This document shows positions 36,060 through 45,580 of a stretch of 64,000 nt of DNA, one piece after another. The stretch is from Rugamonas rivuli. Its GTDB lineage: Bacteria; Pseudomonadota; Gammaproteobacteria; Burkholderiales; Burkholderiaceae_D. The notes beneath the pieces are model-generated. The model was not told the DNA's origin and did not search any database. It worked only from the letters and a program-made list of their open reading frames with translations. Numbering within the stretch: the stretch's first letter is position 1; each line of letters begins with the position of its first letter. The translations under genes and the position numbers were made by a program. The DNA is taken from the NCBI RefSeq assembly GCF_009380165.1, contig NZ_WHUF01000006.1:248001-312000 (forward strand). Direction: 5' to 3'.

Positions 36060-37202
36060 ATGACGAGTAACGAAGACAAGGTATCCGGGCGCGGCCTGGC
36101 CGCCTCCATCATGACGGCGGCGATGCTGCTGCCCGGCGTGCAGGCGCATGCCGAAACGCCGCCGGCCAACGGCAGCATCACGCTGGGCTATTTGAACTAC
36201 AAGGACAGCCAGTCCGGCCTGGACCGCATCACCGTGCATTCGCCGTCGGTGGCGATCATGGCGCCGGTGGCGGGCGTGTGGAGCATCGGCGCATCGCTGG
36301 TGTCGGATGATGTGTCGGGCGCTTCGCCGCGCTATCACACCGCCATCTCGGGCGCGTCGCACATGCAGGACCACCGCACGGCGGGCGATGCGTCGGCCAC
36401 GCGCTACTTCGAACGGGGCACTGTGACCGTCGGCGCGGCCTATTCGACCGAACATGATTACGTGTCGCGCGCGTTGTCGCTGCAGGGCAGCCTGGAAAGC
36501 GAGAGCAAGAACACCACGTGGAGCGTTGGCATTGGCCACTCGGATGATCGCATCGACCCGGTCAACAAGATCGTCAGCAACGAGAAGAAGCGCACCAGCA
36601 GTCTGCTGCTGGGCGTGACGCAGGTGCTGACCGCCAACGACATCGCGCAACTGACGCTGACGCACGGCCAGGGCGAAGGCTATTTCTCCGATCCGTACAA
36701 GGCGTTCGACAATCGCCCGCGCAGCCGCAACGAGACCACGCTGCTGGCGCGCTGGAACCATCATCTGGCATCGACAGGCGGCACCAGCCGGCTGTCCTAC
36801 CGCTACTACCGAGACAGCTTCGGCGTGCGCGGGCATACGCTGGGCGCAGAGTATGTGCAGCCGTTGTCGCAAGGCTGGACGGTGACGCCGGAGGTGCGGC
36901 TGTATTCGCAGAGCGCGGCCAGCTTCTACTACGATCCGGTGTACGACGCCAAGCTCGGGGCGCCGTTCCCGCCCGGGTACAACGGTAGCGGCTATATGTC
37001 GGCCGACCAGCGGTTGTCCGGTTTCGGTGCGGTGACGTTGGGGCTCAAGGTCAGCAAGCAGTTGGATAAGCTGTGGTCCGTCGACGTGAAGGCGTCGGCG
37101 TACCAGCAGCGCGGCAGCTGGCGGCTGTTCCATGACGGCAGCCCGGGTCTGGATGCGCTGCGGGCGCAGACGATACAGATAGCGATCAACCGGCAGTGGT
37201 AA
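36060..37202 (+). CDS. DUF3570 outer-membrane beta-barrel protein with ApbE-like motif
   Basis: 380 residues from the ATG at 36060 (GAGG upstream). Signal peptide about 1-31 (ends AHA); the rest is a series of amphipathic beta strands ending NRQW, as in an outer-membrane barrel. At residues 83-89 is DDVSGAS, which fits the flavinylation motif recognised by ApbE enzymes (Asp, two residues, Ser/Thr-Gly-Ala-Ser/Thr); a related TAISGAS at 94-100 lacks the Asp. The apbE gene starts 7 bases after the stop. I infer that Ser89 may carry covalent FMN; the protein family itself has no known function. Confidence 0.82.
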   Translation: MTSNEDKVSGRGLAASIMTAAMLLPGVQAHAETPPANGSITLGYLNYKDSQSGLDRITVHSPSVAIMAPVAGVWSIGASLVSDDVSGASPRYHTAISGASHMQDHRTAGDASATRYFERGTVTVGAAYSTEHDYVSRALSLQGSLESESKNTTWSVGIGHSDDRIDPVNKIVSNEKKRTSSLLLGVTQVLTANDIAQLTLTHGQGEGYFSDPYKAFDNRPRSRNETTLLARWNHHLASTGGTSRLSYRYYRDSFGVRGHTLGAEYVQPLSQGWTVTPEVRLYSQSAASFYYDPVYDAKLGAPFPPGYNGSGYMSADQRLSGFGAVTLGLKVSKQLDKLWSVDVKASAYQQRGSWRLFHDGSPGLDALRAQTIQIAINRQW

Positions 37203-37209
37203 AAGCAAA

Positions 37210-38106
37210 ATGGTAGATGCAATCCACCGCACCACGTTCGAGGCCATGGCCAGCCGCTGTGAATTGCGGTTCGCCGCACCGGACGCGCACATGGCGGCGC
37301 TGCTGGCGCAGCAGGCCATGGACGAGGTGCGGCGCATCGAGACCAAGTATTCGCGCTATCGGCCGGACAGCATCGTCTCGCGCATCAACGCGGCGGCAGG
37401 CAAGCAGGCGGTGCGTTGCGACCACGAGACGATGTCGCTGATGGGATACGCGGCGGCGCTGCACGGCGCCAGCGAGGGGCTGTTCGACATTACCTCCGGC
37501 GTGCTGCGGCGGGCCTGGGATTTTCGTAAGCCCGTGGTGCCGCGCAAGGAGGTGCTGGAGCCCTTGCTGGCGCTGGTCGGCTGGGACAAAGTCGATTGCG
37601 GAGTGGAGGACGTGTCGCTGCGGCTGGCCGGCATGGAGATCGATTTCGGCGGCTTCGGCAAGGAGTATGCGGCGGACCGCGCGGCGGCGCTGCTGGCCGA
37701 TGCCGGCGTGCGGCATGGCTACGTGAACTTGGGCGGCGACATGCGTTTCATTGGCCCGCGCCTGAACGGGCAGCCGTGGAGCATCGGCATCCAGGATCCG
37801 CGCGATCCGGATAGCGTGATCGCCAGCATCCCGGTCAGCCAGGGAGCGCTGGCCACCAGCGGCGACTACGAGCGCTACTTCGAATTGGATGGGCAGCGCT
37901 ACTGCCACATCCTCGATCCACGTGACGGCATGCCGGTGCGTTACTGGCGCTCGGTCAGCGTGCTGGCGCCGACGGCGACTGCGGCCGGCAGTTGTTCGAC
38001 TATCGCGATGCTGAAGCAGGAAGATGGTTTGAGTTTTTTGAATGCGTCGGACATGGGGTATCTGGTCGTGGACGATCAGGGGCAGATGCTGTTCAGGGAT
38101 GTTTGA
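37210..38106 (+). CDS. apbE: ApbE-family FAD:protein FMN transferase
   Basis: 298 residues. ApbE transfers FMN from FAD to Ser/Thr of a target. Family marks are IETKYSRYRPDSIVSRIN, DFGGFGKEYAADRA, VNLGGDMR and HILDPRDGMPVRYW. In the C-terminal motif the usual Asp of the A-D-A-x-S-T pattern is Ser (AAGSCSTIAML), removing one expected Mg2+ ligand. No signal peptide or lipobox is present, unlike classic periplasmic ApbE, so it may act before export. It lies between the DUF3570 gene and dsbD, 7 and 5 bases from each. Confidence 0.92.
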   Translation: MVDAIHRTTFEAMASRCELRFAAPDAHMAALLAQQAMDEVRRIETKYSRYRPDSIVSRINAAAGKQAVRCDHETMSLMGYAAALHGASEGLFDITSGVLRRAWDFRKPVVPRKEVLEPLLALVGWDKVDCGVEDVSLRLAGMEIDFGGFGKEYAADRAAALLADAGVRHGYVNLGGDMRFIGPRLNGQPWSIGIQDPRDPDSVIASIPVSQGALATSGDYERYFELDGQRYCHILDPRDGMPVRYWRSVSVLAPTATAAGSCSTIAMLKQEDGLSFLNASDMGYLVVDDQGQMLFRDV

Positions 38107-38111
38107 ATAGG

Positions 38112-39920
38112 ATGGAAATGATGAACAATTGGATGACGCGTCTGATGGCGATGCTGGTGGCGGTGCTCGCGCTGGCCACCGGTGCACGGGCGGATGATTT
38201 CCTGGAGCCGGACCAGGCTTTCCAGCTCAAGGGCGAATTAGTGGATGCGCATGCGGTGCGGCTGTCTTGGGCGATCGCGCCGGGGTATCACCTGTACCGG
38301 GATCGCTTGAGTTTCAAGGCGGACGGCGCGCAGATTGCCGCACCGGCGCTGCCGGCGGGGCTGCGCAAGTTCGACGCCAATTTCAACAAGGAGATGGAGA
38401 CTTATCAGGACAGCCTGGTGGTCAACCTGCCGTTGACGGCTGCCGCTGCGTTCACGCTGCAAGTGGGTTATCAGGGCTGTGCGGATGCGGGCCTGTGCTA
38501 CTCGCCGGCGACGCAGAGTTATCGCGTCGATCCGTCGGTGCCGGGCAAACTGGTGGCGGTTGATGCGCCGCCGGCGGCGATAGTGGCCACGGCTGCTGCG
38601 GCGCCCGCCCATGAAGACGATAGCTCGCTCGCCCAGCGCACGCTGCAAAGCGGCAGCGCGTGGCGTATCGGCTTGGCCTTCCTCGCCTTCGGCCTGCTGC
38701 TGTCGTTCACGCCATGCGTGCTGCCGATGGTGCCCATCCTGTCCTCGATCATCGTGGGCGAGGGCGCGGTGTCGCGTGGCCGTGGCTTCTCGCTGGCGTT
38801 GGCCTACTGCCTGGGCATGGCGCTGGTCTACACCTCGCTGGGCGTGGCCGCCGGTTTGGCTGGGGAAGGCCTGGCCGGTGCGCTGCAAAAGCCGTGGGTG
38901 CTGCTGACCTTCGGCGCGCTGCTGGTCGGCCTGGCTTTGTCGATGTTCGACGTCTACCAGCTGCAGTTGCCGAGCGCCCTGCAAAGCCGCTTGAGCGCCA
39001 CCAGCGGCAACATGGGCGGCGGCCGGTTCGCCGGCGTGTTCGTCATGGGCGCCTTGTCGGCCTTGATCGTCGGCCCGTGCGTGGCAGGGCCGCTGGCCGG
39101 TGCGCTGCTCTACATCAGCCAGACGCGCAATGTCTGGACTGGCGGCTGGGCCTTGTTCTCGATGGCGGTCGGCATGAGCGTGCCGCTGCTGCTGACGGGG
39201 ATCTCGGCGGGCAGCCTGCTGCCACGCGCCGGCGCATGGATGAACGGCGTGAAGAAGGTATTCGGCCTGTTGCTGATCGCGGTCGCCATCTGGATGGTGA
39301 CGCCGGTGTTCCCGGTGACGGTGATGATGGCGTTGTGGGGCGTGTTCGCGCTGCTGTGCGCCGTGTTCCTGCATGTGTTCGAGCCGCTACCTGCGAAGAG
39401 CGGTGCGGGCTTGGGTGCATACGTCGGCAAGACGCTGGGGTTGGCGTTCCTGGTGGGCGGCCTGTTTGAACTGGCAGGCGCCGCCAGCGCCGGCCGCGAT
39501 GTGCTGCAACCGCTGGGCCACCTGAGCATCGCCCGCACCGAGGGTGCCGCGCCGGCCGGCGATGAGATCCGCTTCAGCCGCATCAAGACCGTGGAGGAGC
39601 TGGATCAGGTACTAGCGTCGAGCACCACGCCGGTGATGCTGGACTTCTACGCCGACTGGTGCGTGTCCTGCAAGGAGATGGAGCGCTTCACCTTCTCCAA
39701 GCCGGCCGTCAGCGGCAAGTTGAAGCAGGTGCGCTTGATACAGGTGGACGTCACCGCCAACAGCGCCGACGATAAAGCGTTGATGAAGCGCTTCGGCTTA
39801 TTCGGGCCGCCGGGCATCATCCTCTTCAACGGCGGAAAGGAGATCCCGAACAGCCGCGTGATCGGCTTCCTGGCGCCGGAACCCTTCGTCCAGCACCTGG
39901 GCCGCCACCTCACTTCCTGA
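38112..39920 (+). CDS. dsbD: Protein-disulfide reductase DsbD
   Basis: 602 residues from the ATG at 38112; ATGs at 38118 and 38121 are alternatives. Signal peptide, then an N-terminal alpha domain with two cysteines (YQGCADAGLCYSP, near residues 117-124), eight membrane helices with conserved Cys in FTPCVLPMVP and VGPCVAGPL, and a C-terminal thioredoxin domain with WCVSC. DsbD carries electrons from cytoplasmic thioredoxin to periplasmic partners such as TlpA or DsbC. Its place directly behind apbE suggests it feeds the cluster's thioredoxin. Complete in length. Confidence 0.94.
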   Translation: MEMMNNWMTRLMAMLVAVLALATGARADDFLEPDQAFQLKGELVDAHAVRLSWAIAPGYHLYRDRLSFKADGAQIAAPALPAGLRKFDANFNKEMETYQDSLVVNLPLTAAAAFTLQVGYQGCADAGLCYSPATQSYRVDPSVPGKLVAVDAPPAAIVATAAAAPAHEDDSSLAQRTLQSGSAWRIGLAFLAFGLLLSFTPCVLPMVPILSSIIVGEGAVSRGRGFSLALAYCLGMALVYTSLGVAAGLAGEGLAGALQKPWVLLTFGALLVGLALSMFDVYQLQLPSALQSRLSATSGNMGGGRFAGVFVMGALSALIVGPCVAGPLAGALLYISQTRNVWTGGWALFSMAVGMSVPLLLTGISAGSLLPRAGAWMNGVKKVFGLLLIAVAIWMVTPVFPVTVMMALWGVFALLCAVFLHVFEPLPAKSGAGLGAYVGKTLGLAFLVGGLFELAGAASAGRDVLQPLGHLSIARTEGAAPAGDEIRFSRIKTVEELDQVLASSTTPVMLDFYADWCVSCKEMERFTFSKPAVSGKLKQVRLIQVDVTANSADDKALMKRFGLFGPPGIILFNGGKEIPNSRVIGFLAPEPFVQHLGRHLTS

Positions 39921-39938
39921 GCGACAGGCCGCGCGGCG

Positions 39939-40460
39939 CTATACCAGCGGCAGCGCGGTGGTGTCCTTGATGCGCTGCAGGGCGAACGAGGATTTCACGT
40001 CCAGCACCGCCGGGTGGCGCAGCAGCGTCGCCATCATGAAGCGCGAGAAGTGATCCATGTCTTCCACGTGCACCCGCAGCAGATAATCCATCTCGCCCGT
40101 CATCGCATAGCAGGCCACCACCTCCGGCCACTGCTCCACCGACACCGCGAAATCCGCGCGCGGCGACACCGGCGCGTTCGGCGCGCCCAGCGCGCGGGCG
40201 TTGCTGTGCGCCGCCGCTTCGCTGTGCTTCTCCAGCCGCACGTTGACGTAGGCCAGCAGCCCCAGGCCGATCTTGTCCGGGTCCAGCAGCGCCACGTATT
40301 GACGGATCACGCCCGCCTCTTCCAACCGCTTGATGCGGCGCAGGCAGGGTGACGGCGACAGGGCCACCAGCTCCGCCACATCCTGGTTCGACAGCCGGCC
40401 GTCGGCCTGCAAAATTGACAAAATTTTACGGTCAGTTTTGTCTAGCGCAATTTTGGTCAT
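39939..40460 (-). CDS. Lrp/AsnC-family regulator, divergent from hppD
   Basis: 173 residues. N-terminal winged HTH (LDKTDRKILSILQADGRLS, then LSPSPCLRRIKRLEEAGVI) and C-terminal RAM ligand domain (VACYAMTGEMDYLLRVHV). About 15 extra residues (near 85-100, AAHSNARALGAPNA) lengthen the loop between them. It is divergent from hppD and separated by 126 bases with two palindromes, so control of hppD, probably by an aromatic amino acid, is likely but inferred. Confidence 0.92.
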   Translation of the reverse strand: MTKIALDKTDRKILSILQADGRLSNQDVAELVALSPSPCLRRIKRLEEAGVIRQYVALLDPDKIGLGLLAYVNVRLEKHSEAAAHSNARALGAPNAPVSPRADFAVSVEQWPEVVACYAMTGEMDYLLRVHVEDMDHFSRFMMATLLRHPAVLDVKSSFALQRIKDTTALPLV

Positions 40461-40487
40461 AAATACCTCAATAATTCATGGTTCAGG

Positions 40488-40559
40488 CAATATTATTGCG
40501 CAGAACAGCGATCCGTGGGAATTGTTTGCAATTTAATGCTGGCAGACCGGGACTATACT
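40488..40559. promoter_or_regulatory. Divergent Lrp/hppD control region
   Basis: Two palindromes, CAATA-T-TATTG (40488-40498) and AATTG-TTTG-CAATT (40520-40533), have centres about 33 bases apart, near three helical turns. A -10-like TATACT (40554-40559) lies 27 bases before the hppD start. The palindromes are candidate sites of the divergent Lrp-type protein. Confidence 0.5.
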
Positions 40560-40586
40560 GTGCGCTATTCAAAGAAGGAGACTCGC

Positions 40587-41699
<1,113 letters not shown>

Positions 41700-41819
41700 G
41701 GAACAAGGGTGTAAAGCCGGTAGTCCCGCACAGAACGGGGCGCAGGCCTGTGGTACCCTATAAAAAACCACATTTTTCCGCTCCGCCGTCTCCACAAGGG
41801 CCGGCGGATCGCGCGTTAA

Positions 41820-41836
41820 AGGGCCAATCCGGCCCT
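41820..41836 (+). promoter_or_regulatory. Small hairpin in the leader of the indolepyruvate oxidoreductase gene
   Basis: AGGGCC-AATCC-GGCCCT, a perfect 6-bp stem, lies 34 bases before the ATG at 41870. No U-tract follows. A -10-like TATAAA is at 41759-41764. Role unknown. Confidence 0.3.
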
Positions 41837-41869
41837 GTAGCGCATGGCTTAAAGAATAATGGAGACACA

Positions 41870-44800
41870 ATGAACGCACCTCACAAGGGCTCGCAACTGG
41901 AGCCGGGCACGCACTCGGACAACGCGCATTCGGATAACGATATTTCACTAGACGACAAGTGGACGCTGGAACGCGGCCGGGCCTTCATGACCGGCACCCA
42001 GGCCCTGATCCGTCTACCGATGATGCAGCGCGAACGGGACCTGAAAGCAGGCCTGAACACCGCCGGCTACATCACCGGCTATCGCGGCTCTCCCGTCACC
42101 AGCGTCGACATGACGGCGATGAAAGCCAAGAAGTACCTGGACGCCCACCACGTCAAGTTCCATCCCGGGATGAACGAAGACCTGGCCGCGACCGCAGTCT
42201 GGGGCACGCAGCAAACCAATCTTTTCCAGGACGCCAAATACGACGGCGTCTTCTCCATGTGGTACGGCAAAGGCCCCGGCGTCGACCGCTGCGGCGACGT
42301 CTTCAAGCACGCCAACAACGCCGGCTCCGCCAAGAACGGCGGCGTGCTGGTACTGGCCGGCGACGACCACGCGGCCAAATCCTCGTCCACCGCCCACCAG
42401 TCGGACCACATCCTCAACGCCTGCGGCATTCCGGTGCTGTACCCATCGTCGGTGCAGGAGTACATCGACTACGGCCTGCACGCCTGGGCCATGAGCCGCT
42501 ACACCGGCCTGTGGGTGTCGATGAAGTGCGTCACCGACATCATCGAATCCGGCGCCGTGGTGGACTTCGATCCAGACCGCGTCAAGATCGAACTGCCGAC
42601 CGACTTCGAGCTGCCGGAAGGCGGCCTGAATATCCGCTGGCCGGACACCGTGCTCGATATGGAAGTGCGGATGAACAGCTACAAGTGGTACGCCGCACTG
42701 GCCTACTGCCGCGCGAATAAGCTGAACAAAATTATCTGGGATTCGCCGAAACCGAAGATCGGCATCATCACCGCCGGCAAATCCTACCTGGACACGCGCC
42801 AGGCGCTGGCCGACCTGGGCATCGACGAGCAGGCCGCCGCCGACATCGGCATCCGCCTGTACAAGATCGGCATGACCTGGCCGCTGGAAGCGGACGGCGT
42901 GCACGAATTCGCCAAGGGCCTGGACGAGATCCTGGTGGTGGAAGAAAAGCGCCAGATCCTCGAATACGCGCTGAAGGAAGAGCTGTACAACCTGCCGGAC
43001 GGCGAGCGTCCGCGCGTGGTCGGCAAGTTCGACGACACCGGCGAATGGAGCAACAAGGGCAAGACCGGCCACGGCGACTGGCTGCTGCCGGCCACCTATG
43101 AGCTGAACCCTGCGCAGATCGCGCGCGCCATTGCCTCGCGCATCGCCCACTACTGCGCCGGCCATCCGGTGGCGCAGCGCGTGCAGGAGCGCGTGGCCTT
43201 CCTGGAAGCGAAGGAACTGGCGCTGAAAACGCTGTCGGTCAAACCGAATCCGCAGACCGACCGCACGCCGTTCTTCTGCTCCGGCTGCCCGCACAACTCG
43301 TCGACCAAGGTGCCGGAAGGTTCGCGCGCGCTGGCCGGCATCGGTTGCCACTACATGGTGCTGTGGATGGACCGCGAAACCTCGACCTTCACCCACATGG
43401 GCGCGGAGGGCGTGACCTGGGTGGGCCAGGCGCCGTTCACCAACGAGAAGCACGTCTTCACCAACCTGGGCGACGGCACCTACTTCCACTCCGGGATCCT
43501 GGCGATCCGCGCGGCGGTGGCGGCCAAGGTCAACATCACCTACAAGATCCTGTTCAACGACGCCGTCGCCATGACCGGCGGCCAGGCCTTCGACGGCCCG
43601 CTGGACCCGGGCATGATTTCGCGCCAGATCGCCGCCGAAGGCGTCACGCCTATCATCGTCGTCACCGACGAACCGGAAAAATACCCGTCCGATTACAACT
43701 GGGCGCCGGGCGTCACCGTGCGCCATCGCAGCGAATTGATGGACGTGCAGCGCGAACTGCGCGACAAGCCGGGCGTGTCGGCCATGATCTACGACCAGAC
43801 CTGCGCCTCCGAGAAGCGTCGCCGCCGGAAGCGTAACGAGTACCCGGATCCGGCCAAGCGCGCCGTCATCAACGAAGCCGTCTGCGAAGGCTGCGGCGAC
43901 TGCTCCGTGCAGTCCAACTGCCTGTCGGTGGAGCCGCTGGAGACGGACCTGGGCCGCAAGCGCCAGATCAACCAGTCGTCCTGCAACAAGGACTTCTCGT
44001 GCACCACCGGTTTCTGCCCGAGCTTTGTGACGGTGGAAGGCGGCGCGCTGAAGAAGCCGAAGAAGGCCGCCGTGGGCGAAGGCCCGCAGGCCGTACTGCC
44101 TACGCCTGTGCTGCCGTCGACGGAAACGCCGTACGGCATCCTGATCACCGGCATCGGCGGCACCGGCGTGGTGACGGTCGGCCAGATCCTGGCCGTGGCG
44201 GCGCACGTTGAAGGCAAGGGCGCCATCGTGCTGGACATGAGCGGACTGGCCCAGAAGGGCGGCCCGGTGATGTCGCACGTGCGCCTGGCGGACAAGCAGT
44301 CCGACCTGCACTCGACCCGCGTCGGCACCGGCAGCGCCGACCTGGTGGTGGGCTGCGACCTGATCGTCACCGCCTCCCGCGACGCCTTGTCGCGCATGGG
44401 CGAAGGCCGTACGCACGCGATGATCAACTCGACCGGTTCGTCGACGGCGGCGTTCGTGAAGAATCCGGACTGGCAGTTCCCGGACGCTTCCTCGCGTGGC
44501 GAAATCGTCAAGGCCTGCGGCAATGAGCTGGTGGACTTCGTCGACGCCGGCCAGATCGCCACCGCGCTGATGGGCGACTCGATCGCCACCAATATGTTCA
44601 TGCTGGGTTACGCCTTCCAGAAAGGCCATGTGCCGCTGAGCGAAGCATCGCTGATCAAGGCGATCGAACTCAATGGCGTGTCGGTGGGCTTCAACAAATC
44701 GGCATTCAACTGGGGCCGCACCGCCGCGCACGACCTGGCGTCCGTGACCAAGCTGACCACGCCGGCCAAGGTGATCGAGTTCAAACGCATCCAGACGCTG

Positions 44801-45448
44801 GACGACATCGTCGCCCGCCGCGTCGAGCTGCTGACCGCCTACCAGGATGCGAATTATGCTAAACAGTATAAATCGTTTGTCGACCAGGTCCGCGCGGAAG
44901 AGGCCAAGCTGGGCAAGACCACCCGCCTGAGCGAAGCCGTGGCGCGCTACTACTACAAGCTGATGGCGTACAAGGACGAGTATGAGGTCGCCCGCCTGTA
45001 CACCGATGGTGCATTCCAGCAGAAGATCGCCGGCATGTTCGAAGGCGACATCACGCTGAAGTTCCACCTGGCGCCGCCGCTGTTTGCCAAGCACGATGCC
45101 GACGGCCACCTGATCAAGCAGGAATTCGGTCCGTGGATGATGAAAGCGTTCGGATTGCTGGCCAAGTTCAAGGGCTTGCGCGGTTCGGCGCTGGACATCT
45201 TCGGCCACACGGCGGAGCGCAAGATGGAACGCGCGCTGATCGGCGAGTACCGCGATACCGTGTCCTCGCTGCTGCCGAAACTGACGGCCGAGAACCTGTC
45301 GCAGGCCGTCGCTATCGCCAGCATCCCTGAAGACATCCGCGGCTACGGCCACGTGAAGGAGCGTCACTTCAAGGCGGCCAAGCAGAAGCAAGCGGCCTTG
45401 CTGGCGGCCTTCGGCAAGCCGGCAGGCAGCCACACGCACGCGGCGTAA
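41870..45448 (+). CDS. Indolepyruvate ferredoxin oxidoreductase, fused subunits
   Basis: 1192 residues from the ATG at 41870 (GGAGA upstream). A single chain joins the pyrimidine/TPP domains (GYRGSPVTSVD near the start; GDGTYFHSGILAIRAAV for the TPP site), an iron-sulfur segment with CEGCGDCSVQSNC from residue 672 and more Cys in CNKDFSCTTGFC, and the gamma domain (GIGGTGVVTVGQILA). It oxidatively decarboxylates aryl pyruvates to aryl acyl-CoA with ferredoxin. The fused form is common in aerobic proteobacteria. It follows hppD by 170 bases and ends at a terminator. Confidence 0.93.
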   Translation: MNAPHKGSQLEPGTHSDNAHSDNDISLDDKWTLERGRAFMTGTQALIRLPMMQRERDLKAGLNTAGYITGYRGSPVTSVDMTAMKAKKYLDAHHVKFHPGMNEDLAATAVWGTQQTNLFQDAKYDGVFSMWYGKGPGVDRCGDVFKHANNAGSAKNGGVLVLAGDDHAAKSSSTAHQSDHILNACGIPVLYPSSVQEYIDYGLHAWAMSRYTGLWVSMKCVTDIIESGAVVDFDPDRVKIELPTDFELPEGGLNIRWPDTVLDMEVRMNSYKWYAALAYCRANKLNKIIWDSPKPKIGIITAGKSYLDTRQALADLGIDEQAAADIGIRLYKIGMTWPLEADGVHEFAKGLDEILVVEEKRQILEYALKEELYNLPDGERPRVVGKFDDTGEWSNKGKTGHGDWLLPATYELNPAQIARAIASRIAHYCAGHPVAQRVQERVAFLEAKELALKTLSVKPNPQTDRTPFFCSGCPHNSSTKVPEGSRALAGIGCHYMVLWMDRETSTFTHMGAEGVTWVGQAPFTNEKHVFTNLGDGTYFHSGILAIRAAVAAKVNITYKILFNDAVAMTGGQAFDGPLDPGMISRQIAAEGVTPIIVVTDEPEKYPSDYNWAPGVTVRHRSELMDVQRELRDKPGVSAMIYDQTCASEKRRRRKRNEYPDPAKRAVINEAVCEGCGDCSVQSNCLSVEPLETDLGRKRQINQSSCNKDFSCTTGFCPSFVTVEGGALKKPKKAAVGEGPQAVLPTPVLPSTETPYGILITGIGGTGVVTVGQILAVAAHVEGKGAIVLDMSGLAQKGGPVMSHVRLADKQSDLHSTRVGTGSADLVVGCDLIVTASRDALSRMGEGRTHAMINSTGSSTAAFVKNPDWQFPDASSRGEIVKACGNELVDFVDAGQIATALMGDSIATNMFMLGYAFQKGHVPLSEASLIKAIELNGVSVGFNKSAFNWGRTAAHDLASVTKLTTPAKVIEFKRIQTLDDIVARRVELLTAYQDANYAKQYKSFVDQVRAEEAKLGKTTRLSEAVARYYYKLMAYKDEYEVARLYTDGAFQQKIAGMFEGDITLKFHLAPPLFAKHDADGHLIKQEFGPWMMKAFGLLAKFKGLRGSALDIFGHTAERKMERALIGEYRDTVSSLLPKLTAENLSQAVAIASIPEDIRGYGHVKERHFKAAKQKQAALLAAFGKPAGSHTHAA

Positions 45449-45472
45449 AACATAGCCGCAGTCCCGCAGCCG

Positions 45473-45504
45473 AAAAGGGCGCTCGTTTTGAGCGCCCTTT
45501 TTTA
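45473..45504 (+). terminator. Intrinsic terminator after the oxidoreductase gene
   Basis: AGGGCGCTC (45476-45484) pairs with GAGCGCCCT (45490-45498) across a 5-base loop, followed by TTTTTT. Confidence 0.93.
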
Positions 45505-45540
45505 TTTGCCAAAAATAGAACGAATATGTTTCCGCACGGA

Positions 45541-45573
45541 TATAATATTACTTTTTATTTAATCCGCAGGGAG
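45541..45573 (+). promoter_or_regulatory. -10 box and ribosome site of the M48 gene
   Basis: A perfect TATAAT (45541-45546) is followed by the Shine-Dalgarno AGGGAG (45568-45573). No convincing -35 lies 16-18 bases upstream. The next codons in frame are ATC ATC GAC, not ATG; see the CDS entry. Confidence 0.5.
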
Positions 45574-45580
45574 CCGCATC

